From Thermobacillus sp. ZCTH02-B1 (GTDB lineage: Bacteria > Bacillota > Bacilli > Paenibacillales > Paenibacillaceae): a DNA stretch of 64,000 nucleotides. Position 1 is the stretch's first letter. Each line of letters starts with the position of its first letter. This document shows, piece by piece, positions 52,568 through 60,535 of the stretch. The DNA lies in contig NZ_LZRU01000030.1 in the NCBI RefSeq assembly GCF_002159085.1, forward strand, positions 1 through 64,000, in the 5' to 3' direction. The notes under the pieces are model-generated. The model searched no databases and was not told where the DNA came from. It was given only the letters and a program-made list of their open reading frames with translations. The position numbers were made by a program, and so were the translations under genes.

Positions 52568-52891
52568 CCTGCTCCCTCCCGACAGCACATTTCCTATTAT
52601 TCTAACAGAATCGGTCCGCGCTTGAAAGGCGGCGCGCCGCGCGATCCGCCGCCGGTCCGCCCCGCGCGGCGACGCCGCAACGGAAACGGCATGGCGATCC
52701 GCCGGACCGCGCGGTCCGGACAATGCCATGCCGATCCTTGCTGTTTTTTTATTTTATGGTTTGACCAGCCTGATAAAAACATCCCTTTGCCGAATCCGCG
52801 TCGCCGTCGCAGCCCCCGGTTCACCCCGGGCCGCCGTGCCGCCGGACGTCCCGCCCGTCGGACGATCCCGGCGGCACCCGCCCGTGCCCGC
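52568..52891. other. Intergenic region between ndh2 and nfo
   Basis: The 324-bp gap contains the hairpin at 52688-52732 and a T-rich stretch on the plus strand (52740-52755). No gene with a ribosome-binding site is seen. GC falls around 52740-52790, just at the edge of the electron-transfer locus. Confidence 0.4.
52688..52732 (-). terminator. Complex hairpin after the ndh2 operon
   Basis: GGCATGGC (52688-52695) pairs with GCCATGCC (52725-52732), and inside lies the 18-bp palindrome CCGGACCGCGCGGTCCGG (52702-52719). On the minus strand CGTTTCCGTT follows; on the plus strand GCTGTTTTTTTATTT follows ~8 bases later. It probably ends the menA-pplA-ndh2 transcript. Confidence 0.6.
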
Positions 52892-54706
52892 TCAGGTGTA
52901 CAGGTACCAGCGCTTCACAAACGGGATCCGTTTCCACCGTTCCTTCAGCCAGGGCAGCACGTAATAATCCAACCCGAACGCGCTCCCCGAACCGCCGACC
53001 AGCGCGATGCCGCCCATGAGCAGCCACAGCACCTCGGGCGACGCCGTGCCGGACGACCAGATCATCAGCCCCATCAGGATGGTGCACACGGAGGACAGGG
53101 CCGTGAACAGGCCGATGAACAGCAGGGCGCCAAACAGGAGTTCCGCCACCACCATCGATGTTTGAAACACGCCGGCCAGCGCGGTGAACCCGCCGTCCTT
53201 GGTGTAGAACATGGCATCCATCATGCCCTGCACCAGATCGGCGATCCAGTCCGGAACGGGCAGCGCCTCCATGGCGGCTTCCCCGGCCTCCGCCGTCGCG
53301 GCGCTTGTGCCCTCCGTCTTGGCGGGGATGAGGAAGATGCGGTCCGGATCTTCCATGATCTTCTTCCATTTGACCAGCCCTTCGGTAAACCATACGTACC
53401 CGACAAGAAGCCGCAGCGGCAGCAGCCAGAAATTCGGCGACCGGTGCGCCAGGTGCCCGCCCGCGATGCTGCGCCGGTCCTTGATTTGGAAAAATTCATG
53501 ACCCAGATAGGACCAGACCTTGTGGAAGCCGCAAACCTGCGCCAAATACAGCATGTTGATCAGGTGTTTGATCAGCATGGCCATCCGGCCGCTCAGGCCG
53601 AATTTCCGCCTGGGCGAGCCCACGTACGCCACGCCGTACCGGCTGCCGATGCTGACCATCATGCCGTGGAATTTCGGGCGATACGATTTTTTCTTCCCGT
53701 TTTTCAGGTCGCTGACGATGTTGTGGGCCACCAGCTCCGCGGAATGTTCCGCGTTCTCCACCATTTGCGGCACCGGCTGATCGGAACCTTCGGGAATGAA
53801 AAACAGGTTGTCGCCGATCACGTACACGCGGTCGTCGTCCACCGCCTGCAGCATGTCATTGGTGACGATCCGCTTCCGGCCCTTTTGCTGCAAATCCAGG
53901 CGTCCGACCAGATCGGATCCTTCCACCCCGGCGGTCCAGATGACCGTGCCGGCGCGAATTTCGTTTTCCCCCACGCGCACGCCGTCGGCCATGACCTCGG
54001 TGATCGGGGTGCCGGTCATCAGTTGCACGCCCATGTTCTCCAGCCGCCGGACGGCCTTGCGGACCAGCGATTCCGGCAATATCGGCAGGATGCGTTGCAC
54101 CATGTCCACCAGGTACAGCCGGACGTCCGAACGGTCAACGCCCATTTTTCTGGCGAGCACGTTGGCATGTTCGGCCAGTTCCCCGACCATCTCCACGCCG
54201 GTGAACCCGGCTCCGACCACCACGAAGGAGAGCAGGTCCCGGCGACGCTCCGGATCTTGCTCGCAGGCGGCTTTCCGGAACATCGCCTCGATGTGATCCC
54301 GCAGCCGGACGGCATCTTCATAGGACCATAGCGTGAACGCATGCTCCTCCGCCCCGGGGATGCCGAAAAAGCAAGGCTTGCTGCCGGTTCCGATCACCAG
54401 ATAGTCATAATGGTACTGACGGCGATCGGAATGGAGGGTTCGCGATCCGAAGTCGATGCCGGTAATTTCGTCCAGAACCACCTCCACATTCTTGAAGCCT
54501 GCGAAGATTTTCTTCAATTCCACCCGGATCGACGATTCGTCGACACGTCCGGCTGCCACTTCGTGCAGTTCGGTCAGCAACGTGTGAAACGGATTTTTGT
54601 CAATGAGCGTGATCCGGATGTCGCGATCCTTTTTCAGTCTTTTGGCCAGCTTTTTGGCCGTCAGCACGCCGCCGTATCCGGCGCCCAACACGACGATTCG
54701 TCGCAT
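52892..54706 (-). CDS. ndh2: Type II NADH dehydrogenase fused to a DoxX-like membrane domain (EET Ndh2)
   Basis: The 604-residue flavoprotein has an FAD site (IVVLGAGYGGVLTAKKLAKR), an NAD site (FVVVGAGFTGVEMVGELAEH) and the second FAD block VYVIGDNLF. After ~residue 430 a membrane domain begins (WLLPLRLLVGYVWFTEGLVK), with a spacer of ~60 residues and three more helices (VVAELLFGALLFIGLFTALS, VCTILMGLMIWS, VLWLLMGGIALVGG) like DoxX. Listeria Ndh2 of the extracellular electron transfer locus also has an added membrane domain and feeds a separate demethylmenaquinone pool. ATG 54706 follows GAGGAGGGAGAG. It is the third gene after menA and the FMN lipoprotein. Confidence 0.9.
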   Translation of the reverse strand: MRRIVVLGAGYGGVLTAKKLAKRLKKDRDIRITLIDKNPFHTLLTELHEVAAGRVDESSIRVELKKIFAGFKNVEVVLDEITGIDFGSRTLHSDRRQYHYDYLVIGTGSKPCFFGIPGAEEHAFTLWSYEDAVRLRDHIEAMFRKAACEQDPERRRDLLSFVVVGAGFTGVEMVGELAEHANVLARKMGVDRSDVRLYLVDMVQRILPILPESLVRKAVRRLENMGVQLMTGTPITEVMADGVRVGENEIRAGTVIWTAGVEGSDLVGRLDLQQKGRKRIVTNDMLQAVDDDRVYVIGDNLFFIPEGSDQPVPQMVENAEHSAELVAHNIVSDLKNGKKKSYRPKFHGMMVSIGSRYGVAYVGSPRRKFGLSGRMAMLIKHLINMLYLAQVCGFHKVWSYLGHEFFQIKDRRSIAGGHLAHRSPNFWLLPLRLLVGYVWFTEGLVKWKKIMEDPDRIFLIPAKTEGTSAATAEAGEAAMEALPVPDWIADLVQGMMDAMFYTKDGGFTALAGVFQTSMVVAELLFGALLFIGLFTALSSVCTILMGLMIWSSGTASPEVLWLLMGGIALVGGSGSAFGLDYYVLPWLKERWKRIPFVKRWYLYT

Positions 54707-54785
54707 GCCTCTCCCTCCTCTTCGGCCGCGGCCTGCCTGCCCCGGCACCGGTTGCGATCTGCCGGCTCCGGCTGTCTTTCAATGA

Positions 54786-55709
54786 TTACTTGGCATTCGC
54801 CAGCGCTTTTTGGACCAGATCCAGGAACCCGTCGACATGGATCGTTACGCCGGACACCGCGTCGGTGTACCCGCCGTCATCCACCGGAATGGCCGCGGGG
54901 TCCTGTTTTTCGAGCAGGAATTGCTCCATCCTGGCCGCCTGTTCGTGCCATTCCGCCTGCGCACCGCCGTTGGCCACCATGCCGTATTCGCCGTTTCTGG
55001 AACGGGTCAACTTGTCGTCGCCGCCGTCTTTGTGCACCGCGTTCCATTGCACGGCGAAAATCTTGCCGCCGAGCACCGTGACGTCCACCGTGTCTTTCCA
55101 GCCGGATTTTTCATCGAATTGGTCGGCTTCGGCATGATAACGGCCGTCCTTGTAGGGACCTTTTTCCGTGGGACCGGCCGCCAGCGCCTTTTCCACCAAC
55201 ATTGTGAAATCATTCACTTTGATCGTCACGCCCGACACCGCGTCCGTCGTACCGTCATCCTTCACTTGAATGGCAGCCGGATCCTGCGTGTCCAGCAGGA
55301 ATTGCTCCACCTTTTCCGCCTGTTCGTGCCATTCCGATTGCGCGCCGCCCTTTTCCACAAGACCGTATTTCCCCTGCATCGACAGCGTCTTCTTGTCAAT
55401 GCCGCCGTCCTTGTGCAGCCCGGTCCATTCCACGTCAACGATCTTGCCGTTTTCGACGGTCAGGCCCACGACGTATTTCCAGCCCGACTTTTCATCGAAT
55501 TGATCCGCTTCGGCATAATAGAATCCGTCCTGGTAAGCGGCGCCGGTGTCTTCGTCTGCCGGTGCGCTTGCGGAAGGCGTATCTGCCGGCTCGGTACCGG
55601 CCGGTTCGCCGCCCGCCGCGTTGTCGTCCTTGCCGCCGCCGCACCCCGTCAGCAGAAACGCGACCAGCGCGGCGATCGCAAGCCAAGTCCAGCGTTTGTT
55701 GTTGACCAT
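54786..55709 (-). CDS. pplA: Lipoprotein with two covalent-FMN domains, PplA-like
   Basis: The 307-residue product has a lipobox LLTGCGGG (Cys23), a low-complexity linker, and two FMN_bind domains (~58-177 and ~185-304) that are close copies: each has YAEADQFDEKSGWK or HAEADQFDEKSGWK near its start, a WHEQA...QFLL stretch, and ends in the flavinylation motif DAVSGVT. Thr162 and Thr289 are the expected FMN attachment sites for ApbE. In Listeria PplA carries electrons from the membrane to ferric iron or other external acceptors. GAGGAGGGA precedes ATG 55709. The symbol is by family and context. Confidence 0.9.
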   Translation of the reverse strand: MVNNKRWTWLAIAALVAFLLTGCGGGKDDNAAGGEPAGTEPADTPSASAPADEDTGAAYQDGFYYAEADQFDEKSGWKYVVGLTVENGKIVDVEWTGLHKDGGIDKKTLSMQGKYGLVEKGGAQSEWHEQAEKVEQFLLDTQDPAAIQVKDDGTTDAVSGVTIKVNDFTMLVEKALAAGPTEKGPYKDGRYHAEADQFDEKSGWKDTVDVTVLGGKIFAVQWNAVHKDGGDDKLTRSRNGEYGMVANGGAQAEWHEQAARMEQFLLEKQDPAAIPVDDGGYTDAVSGVTIHVDGFLDLVQKALANAK

Positions 55710-55829
55710 CGATGGTCCCTCCTCAACGGTTGGTTCTGCAATGGCCATGTTCTTTCTTTTTGAAACTTCGGAAAGGTTCATCGCATGTTCCGCATGAGAT
55801 CCCTTGGACGTTGCCGCACGACCGATCCG

Positions 55830-56771
55830 TCACCCGAACAGCCCGGCTGCCAGCATCATCCCCAATCCCGTCACCTGGTACACGGTCAGGGTGCAGGCGT
55901 TGGCCTTCATCAGCCGGGGGATGTCGTCCTTGAAGGCTGCCGCGACGCGAACCGCTTTGACGGCCCAGGGAATGCTCAGGCAGCCCAGCAGCCAGAACGG
56001 ATTCCGGTCGATGAGGGTCAAAGCGGCCAAACCGGCATACGCGGCGACGAACAGAAGACGATACACGATCAGGCCCTTTTCCTTGCCCAGACGGACGAGG
56101 CCGTTGCGCTTGTTGCCTTTCAAATCCGCCTCGTAGTCCGGATACTGGTTGATCCACAGCACGTTGGCGATCAGGAACGCAAGCGGGACGCCGGCTGCGA
56201 TCGCCTTCCAGGCGAACGTTCCGGCCAGCACCCAATACATGCCGGTCAAGAGGAGCGGCCCGAACGTCAGACCGACCGTCACTTCGCCCCAGCCCCTGTA
56301 GCTCAGCTTCAGGGGAGGCAGCGTGTAGAAGACGGCCAGCAGCAGCCCCAGAACGCCGATCCAGAAAATGTCGGGTTCCCGCCATACCGCGATCGCCGTT
56401 CCGACGACGAAGGCCGCCGCCAAAGTCGCCGCCGCGATCCAGCGCGTCTCGCGGACGGTGAGCAGGCCGTCCACGATGGTTTTCTTGCCGCCGCTGAAGG
56501 GCGTTCGTTTGTCCGGTTCGACAAACCGGTCGACGCCCGACTCGTAATCGACGAACTCGTTGACGGCGTTCTTCCCGATCTCGATCAGGTACACGCCCGC
56601 CATCGCCGCCAGCAACCAGAACACCGGGATCCGTCCCGTATCGCGCCAGGCCATGACGGCCGCGACCAGCATCGGAACCGTGGAGGCCAGCCAAACCTTC
56701 GGATCCGCCAGTTGCCAGAAACCCTTCCAAATCCGTTTCCATCCGGGTATCCACATCGCCGTGCGCTCCAT
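55830..56771 (-). CDS. UbiA/MenA prenyltransferase, DmkA-like
   Basis: The 313-residue membrane protein has about eight helices and the two Asp-rich motifs of the family: GKNAVNEFVDYESGVD (Asp75/Asp81) and NQYPDYEADLKGNK. It should attach a polyprenyl chain to 1,4-dihydroxy-2-naphthoate. The position as first gene of a unit with the FMN lipoprotein and ndh2 argues for DmkA, which makes the demethylmenaquinone used for extracellular electron transfer, rather than the housekeeping MenA. AAAGGGGGG precedes ATG 56771. No DmkB-like polyprenyl synthase is in the window. Confidence 0.87.
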   Translation of the reverse strand: MERTAMWIPGWKRIWKGFWQLADPKVWLASTVPMLVAAVMAWRDTGRIPVFWLLAAMAGVYLIEIGKNAVNEFVDYESGVDRFVEPDKRTPFSGGKKTIVDGLLTVRETRWIAAATLAAAFVVGTAIAVWREPDIFWIGVLGLLLAVFYTLPPLKLSYRGWGEVTVGLTFGPLLLTGMYWVLAGTFAWKAIAAGVPLAFLIANVLWINQYPDYEADLKGNKRNGLVRLGKEKGLIVYRLLFVAAYAGLAALTLIDRNPFWLLGCLSIPWAVKAVRVAAAFKDDIPRLMKANACTLTVYQVTGLGMMLAAGLFG

Positions 56772-56803
56772 GGTAACCCCCCTTTCTGTCATGTTTTTTG
56801 TTT

Positions 56804-56853
56804 TGTCTTGATTATAATTTCGTTGTATCTCCAAATATGTGAAAAAAATCACA
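56804..56853 (-). promoter_or_regulatory. Crp/Fnr-type class II promoter of menA-pplA-ndh2
   Basis: TGTGAAAAAAATCACA (56838-56853) is a perfect TGTGA-N6-TCACA palindrome. TATAAT on the minus strand (56816-56811) lies 29.5 bp from its centre, which puts the box at about -41.5 from a start near 56804. That is the class II position used by Fnr and Crp activators. No good -35 hexamer is present, as expected for an activated promoter. Which regulator binds is not known. Confidence 0.8.
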
Positions 56854-56938
56854 AGCATAGCAAGGAATCGTGAAAAAGCGACCATTCCCGCCCCGCCCCG
56901 GATTCGCCCTGTCGATTCGTCCCCCGTTCGCCCGGTTA

Positions 56939-57721
56939 TCAGGTGACGGCCAGCAGGACCGCGAACAGCAGGACGAACGCCGTGTCGCCGGCGCGCCAGA
57001 TCAGCGCGTGCCCGCATGACCGCCGCACGCCCGGCCGGAAGCCCCGGGTTTCCATGGACTCGGCCAGTTCCACGCCCCGGCGGATCGCATTGACGGTCAC
57101 GGGGACGAGCAGCGCCAGGAACAGGCCGGCCTTTTCCTTCCACGGACGACCTTTCAGGTCGAAACCGCGCGACGCCTGGGCTTTCAGAATCCGTTCCGTT
57201 TCGGCAAAGATGGTGGGAACGAAGCGAAAGGCGATCATCAGCATGAGCGTAATGTTCTGCGGCCGCAATCCCAGCCGGCGCAATGGCGCAAGCACCCGCT
57301 CCAGGCCGCGGATCAGCTGGGCGGGCGGGGTCGTGAAGGTCAGGACGGCCGACATCGCGACAAACCAGATCATGCGCAGCGCGGCCATCAGCCCCCGCTC
57401 CAGTCCCTCCGAATACACGCTGAACGGGCCCAGCCGCCACAACTGGTTGCCGCCCGCATCCAGCGCCAGGTGGCACAGAAAAATGAACACGACGATCGTT
57501 CCCAGCGGCCGGACCGCCTTGACATATTGGGAAAGGCCGATCCGCGTCATCCGGAGGCAGCCCAGGGAGAACAGGGATACCAGGGCCGCTTCCCGCAGCG
57601 TATCCATCCGGAACACCACGATCGTGTAAATCATCAGGGCGATGATCTTGGCCCGCGGATCCAGCCGGTGAATCCGGGATCCGACGTCCATGAACCGCCC
57701 GAGCATCATCCGGTTCCGCAC
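56939..57721 (-). CDS. ecfT: ECF transporter T component
   Basis: The 260-residue membrane protein has five to six helices and the two coupling Arg-Gly motifs in its cytoplasmic helices (KAQASRGFD and ESMETRGFRPG) that grip the EcfA ATPases. LDPRAKIIALMIYTIVVF at the N-terminus is typical. Start GTG 57721 follows GAGAGG and overlaps the upstream ATPase gene by 16 bp. With the two ATPases and EetB it makes an energy-coupling module, probably for flavin export or uptake in flavinylation; the substrate is inferred from the locus. Confidence 0.88.
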   Translation of the reverse strand: MRNRMMLGRFMDVGSRIHRLDPRAKIIALMIYTIVVFRMDTLREAALVSLFSLGCLRMTRIGLSQYVKAVRPLGTIVVFIFLCHLALDAGGNQLWRLGPFSVYSEGLERGLMAALRMIWFVAMSAVLTFTTPPAQLIRGLERVLAPLRRLGLRPQNITLMLMIAFRFVPTIFAETERILKAQASRGFDLKGRPWKEKAGLFLALLVPVTVNAIRRGVELAESMETRGFRPGVRRSCGHALIWRAGDTAFVLLFAVLLAVT

Positions 57722-58617
57722 GGTCCATCATCCTCTCGTCCGTGGAGGGCGGCGGGCAGTTCCAGGAGCCGGCACAACCGCTCGGCAAACGCCTCCGCGC
57801 CGGTCCGGCCGCTGGCGGGCGGTTCCCGGAGGTGGAACCGCTCGGCCAGAAGACGGGAGAGGCGCAGCGCCGGCGGAAGCGGAAAGCCGGCCTCCTCCAG
57901 CAACCGGGGACGGGCCAGGAGCGCCTCCGCCGGTCCCTGGAACCGCACCCGGCCGCGCTCCAGCAGGAGGCACTCATCGGCATAGGGGATCACTTCCTCC
58001 AGCCGGTGGGACACCACCACCACGGTTTTGCCTTCCCGCTTGCACAGCCGGTGCAACAGCCGCATGAGCTCGTCGCGGCTCGCCTGGTCCAGGGAGACGG
58101 TCGGTTCGTCCAGCACCAGCATGTCGGGGTCCATGGCCAGCACGGTGGCGATGGCCGCTTTGCGCCGCTGGCCGTCGCTCAGTTGTTCGGGCCCGGCCGT
58201 CAGCAGGGATTCGTCCATGCCGAGCAGCCGCAGCGCGCGCCGCGCGGCCTCCCGCGCTTCCTCGTCCGTCGCCCCGAAATTTTTCGGTCCGAACCCCAAA
58301 TCCTGTTCGAGCGTCTCGGCAAACAATTGCTGTTCCGGAAACTGGAACACCAACCCGACCCGCCGGCGGAGGGCAGCGGCTTCCCGGAACGGCTTTCCGG
58401 CTTCGATCCGGAAGTCCCCCACCCGGATCTCTCCCCGCGCGGGCCGCAAAAGGCCGTTCAGGTGCTGCAGCAGGGTGGACTTGCCGCTGCCCGACGCCCC
58501 CAGCACCGCCGCGAACGTCCCGTCCCGGACGGTCCAGGTGACGCCGTTCAATCCGCCGGATTCGCCCGGCTGCCCGTCAGGATAGCGGAAGTGGACGTCG
58601 ACCATTTGTATCGCCAT
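57706..58617 (-). CDS. ECF transporter ATPase, EcfA2-like
   Basis: The 303-residue ABC ATPase has Walker A GASGSGKST, the Q-loop FQFPEQQLFAETLEQDLGFG (EcfA-type), a variant signature LSDGQRRK, Walker B DMLVLDEPTVSLD and the switch His in VVVSHRLEE. Asp replaces the first Gly of the usual LSGGQ. A ~60-residue tail follows (RLSRLLAERFHLREPPASGR). ATG 58617 lies inside the end of the upstream ATPase gene (70-bp overlap), so the pair is tightly coupled. Confidence 0.88.
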   Translation of the reverse strand: MAIQMVDVHFRYPDGQPGESGGLNGVTWTVRDGTFAAVLGASGSGKSTLLQHLNGLLRPARGEIRVGDFRIEAGKPFREAAALRRRVGLVFQFPEQQLFAETLEQDLGFGPKNFGATDEEAREAARRALRLLGMDESLLTAGPEQLSDGQRRKAAIATVLAMDPDMLVLDEPTVSLDQASRDELMRLLHRLCKREGKTVVVVSHRLEEVIPYADECLLLERGRVRFQGPAEALLARPRLLEEAGFPLPPALRLSRLLAERFHLREPPASGRTGAEAFAERLCRLLELPAALHGREDDGPCGTG

Positions 58618-59438
58618 AATGCCTCCACCAACCCTTCCTCGTCCGGATGGTCGCCGATGTCCACGCCTCTTTTCCGCAATTCCCGGCACACCTGCAAGGC
58701 GAAGGTCGGCCGCATGCCGCCGGCCTTGAGCAGGTCGTCCCGGCGGAGGATGTCCCGCGGAGCACCGTCCGCGATGACGGTTCCGCCGTCCAGCACCAGC
58801 AGGCGGTCGGCCAGGCGCATTTCCTCCTCGTCGTGCGTCGCCGAGACGATCGTGTACCGCCCGCTGTCCTTCATCTCCCGCAAAATCCCCAACACTTCCC
58901 GCCGGGAGGCCTCGTCCAGATACGAGGTCACTTCGTCCAGCAGCACGATCCTGGGCTCCAGGGCGAGCACGGCGGCGATGGCGGCCCGCTGCTTCTGTCC
59001 GCCGGACAACTGGTCCGGATGGCGGTTCAGCAGGGGTTCGAGCCCCAGCCGTTCCGCGTACCGGCGAACCCGTTCCCGGATGGTCTCCCGCGGCAGGCCG
59101 CGGTTTTCCAATCCGAACATGATGTCGTCCGCCACCGTGAATCCCAGAAGCTGGTGGTCGGGGTTGGACGACAGAAAGCCGGTCCGTTCGCGCACCTCCC
59201 ACAGGGTATCCGGGGCGAGCGTCAACCCGTCCACCCGGATGCGGCCCGACGTCGCGGGCAAAAGCCCGTTCAGCAGGCGGAGCAGCGTCGATTTCCCGCT
59301 GCCGTTCCGGCCGACGATGCACACCCATTCCCCGGCGCCTACGCGCAGGGACAGTTCGCGCAGCACCGGAGCCTCGCCGGGCCGTCGGACATAGGTGACG
59401 CGCTCGAGCTCGATGATGGGTTCCGGTCGGGAAGTCAT
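58548..59438 (-). CDS. ECF transporter ATPase, EcfA1-like
   Basis: The 296-residue ABC ATPase has Walker A GRNGSGKST, the Q-loop FLSSNPDHQLLGFTVADDI, signature LSGGQKQR, Walker B RIVLLDEVTSYLD and the His switch SATHDEEE. It starts three bases after the eetB stop on the same strand. Together with the second ATPase it should form the heterodimeric motor under EcfT. Confidence 0.9.
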   Translation of the reverse strand: MTSRPEPIIELERVTYVRRPGEAPVLRELSLRVGAGEWVCIVGRNGSGKSTLLRLLNGLLPATSGRIRVDGLTLAPDTLWEVRERTGFLSSNPDHQLLGFTVADDIMFGLENRGLPRETIRERVRRYAERLGLEPLLNRHPDQLSGGQKQRAAIAAVLALEPRIVLLDEVTSYLDEASRREVLGILREMKDSGRYTIVSATHDEEEMRLADRLLVLDGGTVIADGAPRDILRRDDLLKAGGMRPTFALQVCRELRKRGVDIGDHPDEEGLVEALWRYKWSTSTSAILTGSRANPAD

Positions 59439-59441
59439 CGC

Positions 59442-60023
59442 TCATCCTCCTTTCCCGGCCTGCCCGGCCGTTCCGACGGGGGACGAAACGCGCATGAACT
59501 GCAGCACGTCCGACCGTTCCAGCGCGTCCACCAGCCGCCGGGCGGCCAGGCCGACGAGCCATCCGGTCGCCAGACCGGAAACGATCAGGACGGGAAAGTA
59601 ATAAAAGATGTTCGTCGTCCCCAGCACCAGGGCGGCGACCGCCAACTGCCCCGCGTTGTGCGCCACGCCGCCGGCGATGCTGATGCCCGGCAGGCTGAAC
59701 CAGCTGCGGCCCAGGCGCAGCATCGGGCCCATGACCGCGAGGCTGCAGACGGCGCCGGCCAGACTGAACAAAAACGCGGAAAACGAACCGAACACGAAGG
59801 AGGTGAGCATCGTTTTCAGCAAGATCAACGTGACGGCGTCCCGCGTCCGAAAAAAATAGAGGCAGGCCAGCACCATGATGTTCCCGAGTCCGAGTTTGGC
59901 GCCGGGAATGGCGACGGCAAACGGAATCATCGCTTCCACGATGCCCAGCACCGCCGCCACGGAGGCGAACACGGACACGACCGCCAACCGTTTCAGCCCG
60001 AAGGAGTCAGAATACGATTGCAT
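59442..60023 (-). CDS. eetB: EetB-like membrane protein (Gx transporter / Hpre_diP_synt_I family)
   Basis: The 193-residue protein has about six helices. LGIVEAMIPFAVAIPGAKLG and LGNIMVLACLYFF carry the conserved PGAKLGLGN block of the Hpre_diP_synt_I family, once annotated as heptaprenyl diphosphate synthase component I. Listeria EetB belongs to this family and is needed for electron transfer from the quinone pool to external acceptors. The fold size also fits an ECF S component, and here it is flanked by the ECF motor genes. Start ATG 60023 lies inside the end of eetA. Confidence 0.82.
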   Translation of the reverse strand: MQSYSDSFGLKRLAVVSVFASVAAVLGIVEAMIPFAVAIPGAKLGLGNIMVLACLYFFRTRDAVTLILLKTMLTSFVFGSFSAFLFSLAGAVCSLAVMGPMLRLGRSWFSLPGISIAGGVAHNAGQLAVAALVLGTTNIFYYFPVLIVSGLATGWLVGLAARRLVDALERSDVLQFMRVSSPVGTAGQAGKGG

Positions 60024-60387
60024 CGGGGACGTCACCTCCCGGCGGGGCGCCGACCATCTTCACCCACACGCGGTGCGGCAGGCAGACGATCGACTCGCCG
60101 GCGGCGTCGATCCGCCCCATGGCGATGCACAGCTTGTCGGGACAGTCCGCCTCGATCATTTGCACGCCCTTTTCGCTCACCCGGAGCACGTTCACCCCGC
60201 GGGCCGTCCGGATTTCGATTTCCCGGGGCTCCCCCTTCGGTTCGACCGTCCGGTACAGTTCCCGGTCGACATAGATCTCGGCCCGGAGTTCCCCGCGGCT
60301 GTCCTGCGGGCTCAGCCAATCCGGCAACTTGAACGAAACGACCGCAACCGCCAGCACGGCCAACAGCCACACATCGCCGCGCTTCAT
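60007..60387 (-). CDS. eetA: EetA-like membrane-anchored NusG domain II protein
   Basis: The 126-residue product has one N-terminal helix (WLLAVLAVAVVSFKLPDWL) and an external beta domain of the NusG-II type (EIYVDRELYRTVEP; GVNVLRVSEKGVQMIEADCP; DKLCIAMG; IVCLPHRVWVKMVG). Cysteines in ADCPDKLC and IVCLPHR are conserved in this group. Listeria EetA has this form and acts with EetB. GGGGGAGGG precedes ATG 60387. It is the first gene of the eetA-eetB-ecfA-ecfA-ecfT unit and overlaps eetB by 17 bp. Confidence 0.82.
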   Translation of the reverse strand: MKRGDVWLLAVLAVAVVSFKLPDWLSPQDSRGELRAEIYVDRELYRTVEPKGEPREIEIRTARGVNVLRVSEKGVQMIEADCPDKLCIAMGRIDAAGESIVCLPHRVWVKMVGAPPGGDVPDAIVF

Positions 60388-60418
60388 CTCCGGTCCCTCC
60401 CCCGCTTTCGTTTTTTTC

Positions 60419-60489
60419 ATTGTAAGTGGCAATGGAGCAACCCCACTGTGACCAGATGCACAGGCGCCGGTACGCCAATTTGATATGAT
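60419..60489. promoter_or_regulatory. Divergent promoter with one shared Crp/Fnr-type box (eetA and apbE)
   Basis: TGTGACCAGATGCACA (60447-60462) matches TGTGA-N6-TCACA with one mismatch. TATGAT (60484-60489, plus) lies 29.5 bp from its centre toward apbE, the same spacing as at the menA promoter. TACAAT on the minus strand (60424-60419) lies 30.5 bp from the centre toward eetA. One bound activator could therefore serve both directions near -41.5. Confidence 0.7.
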
Positions 60490-60535
60490 TTCTTTGTGAA
60501 AAACGTAACAATCTGCGGAAGCGAAGGGATCTCCC

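Noticed and set aside
60495..60510. A second TGTGA half-site (TGTGAAAAACGTAACA) after the apbE -10 element
   Set aside because: The second half matches poorly, and no -10 element lies at class II distance on the minus strand.
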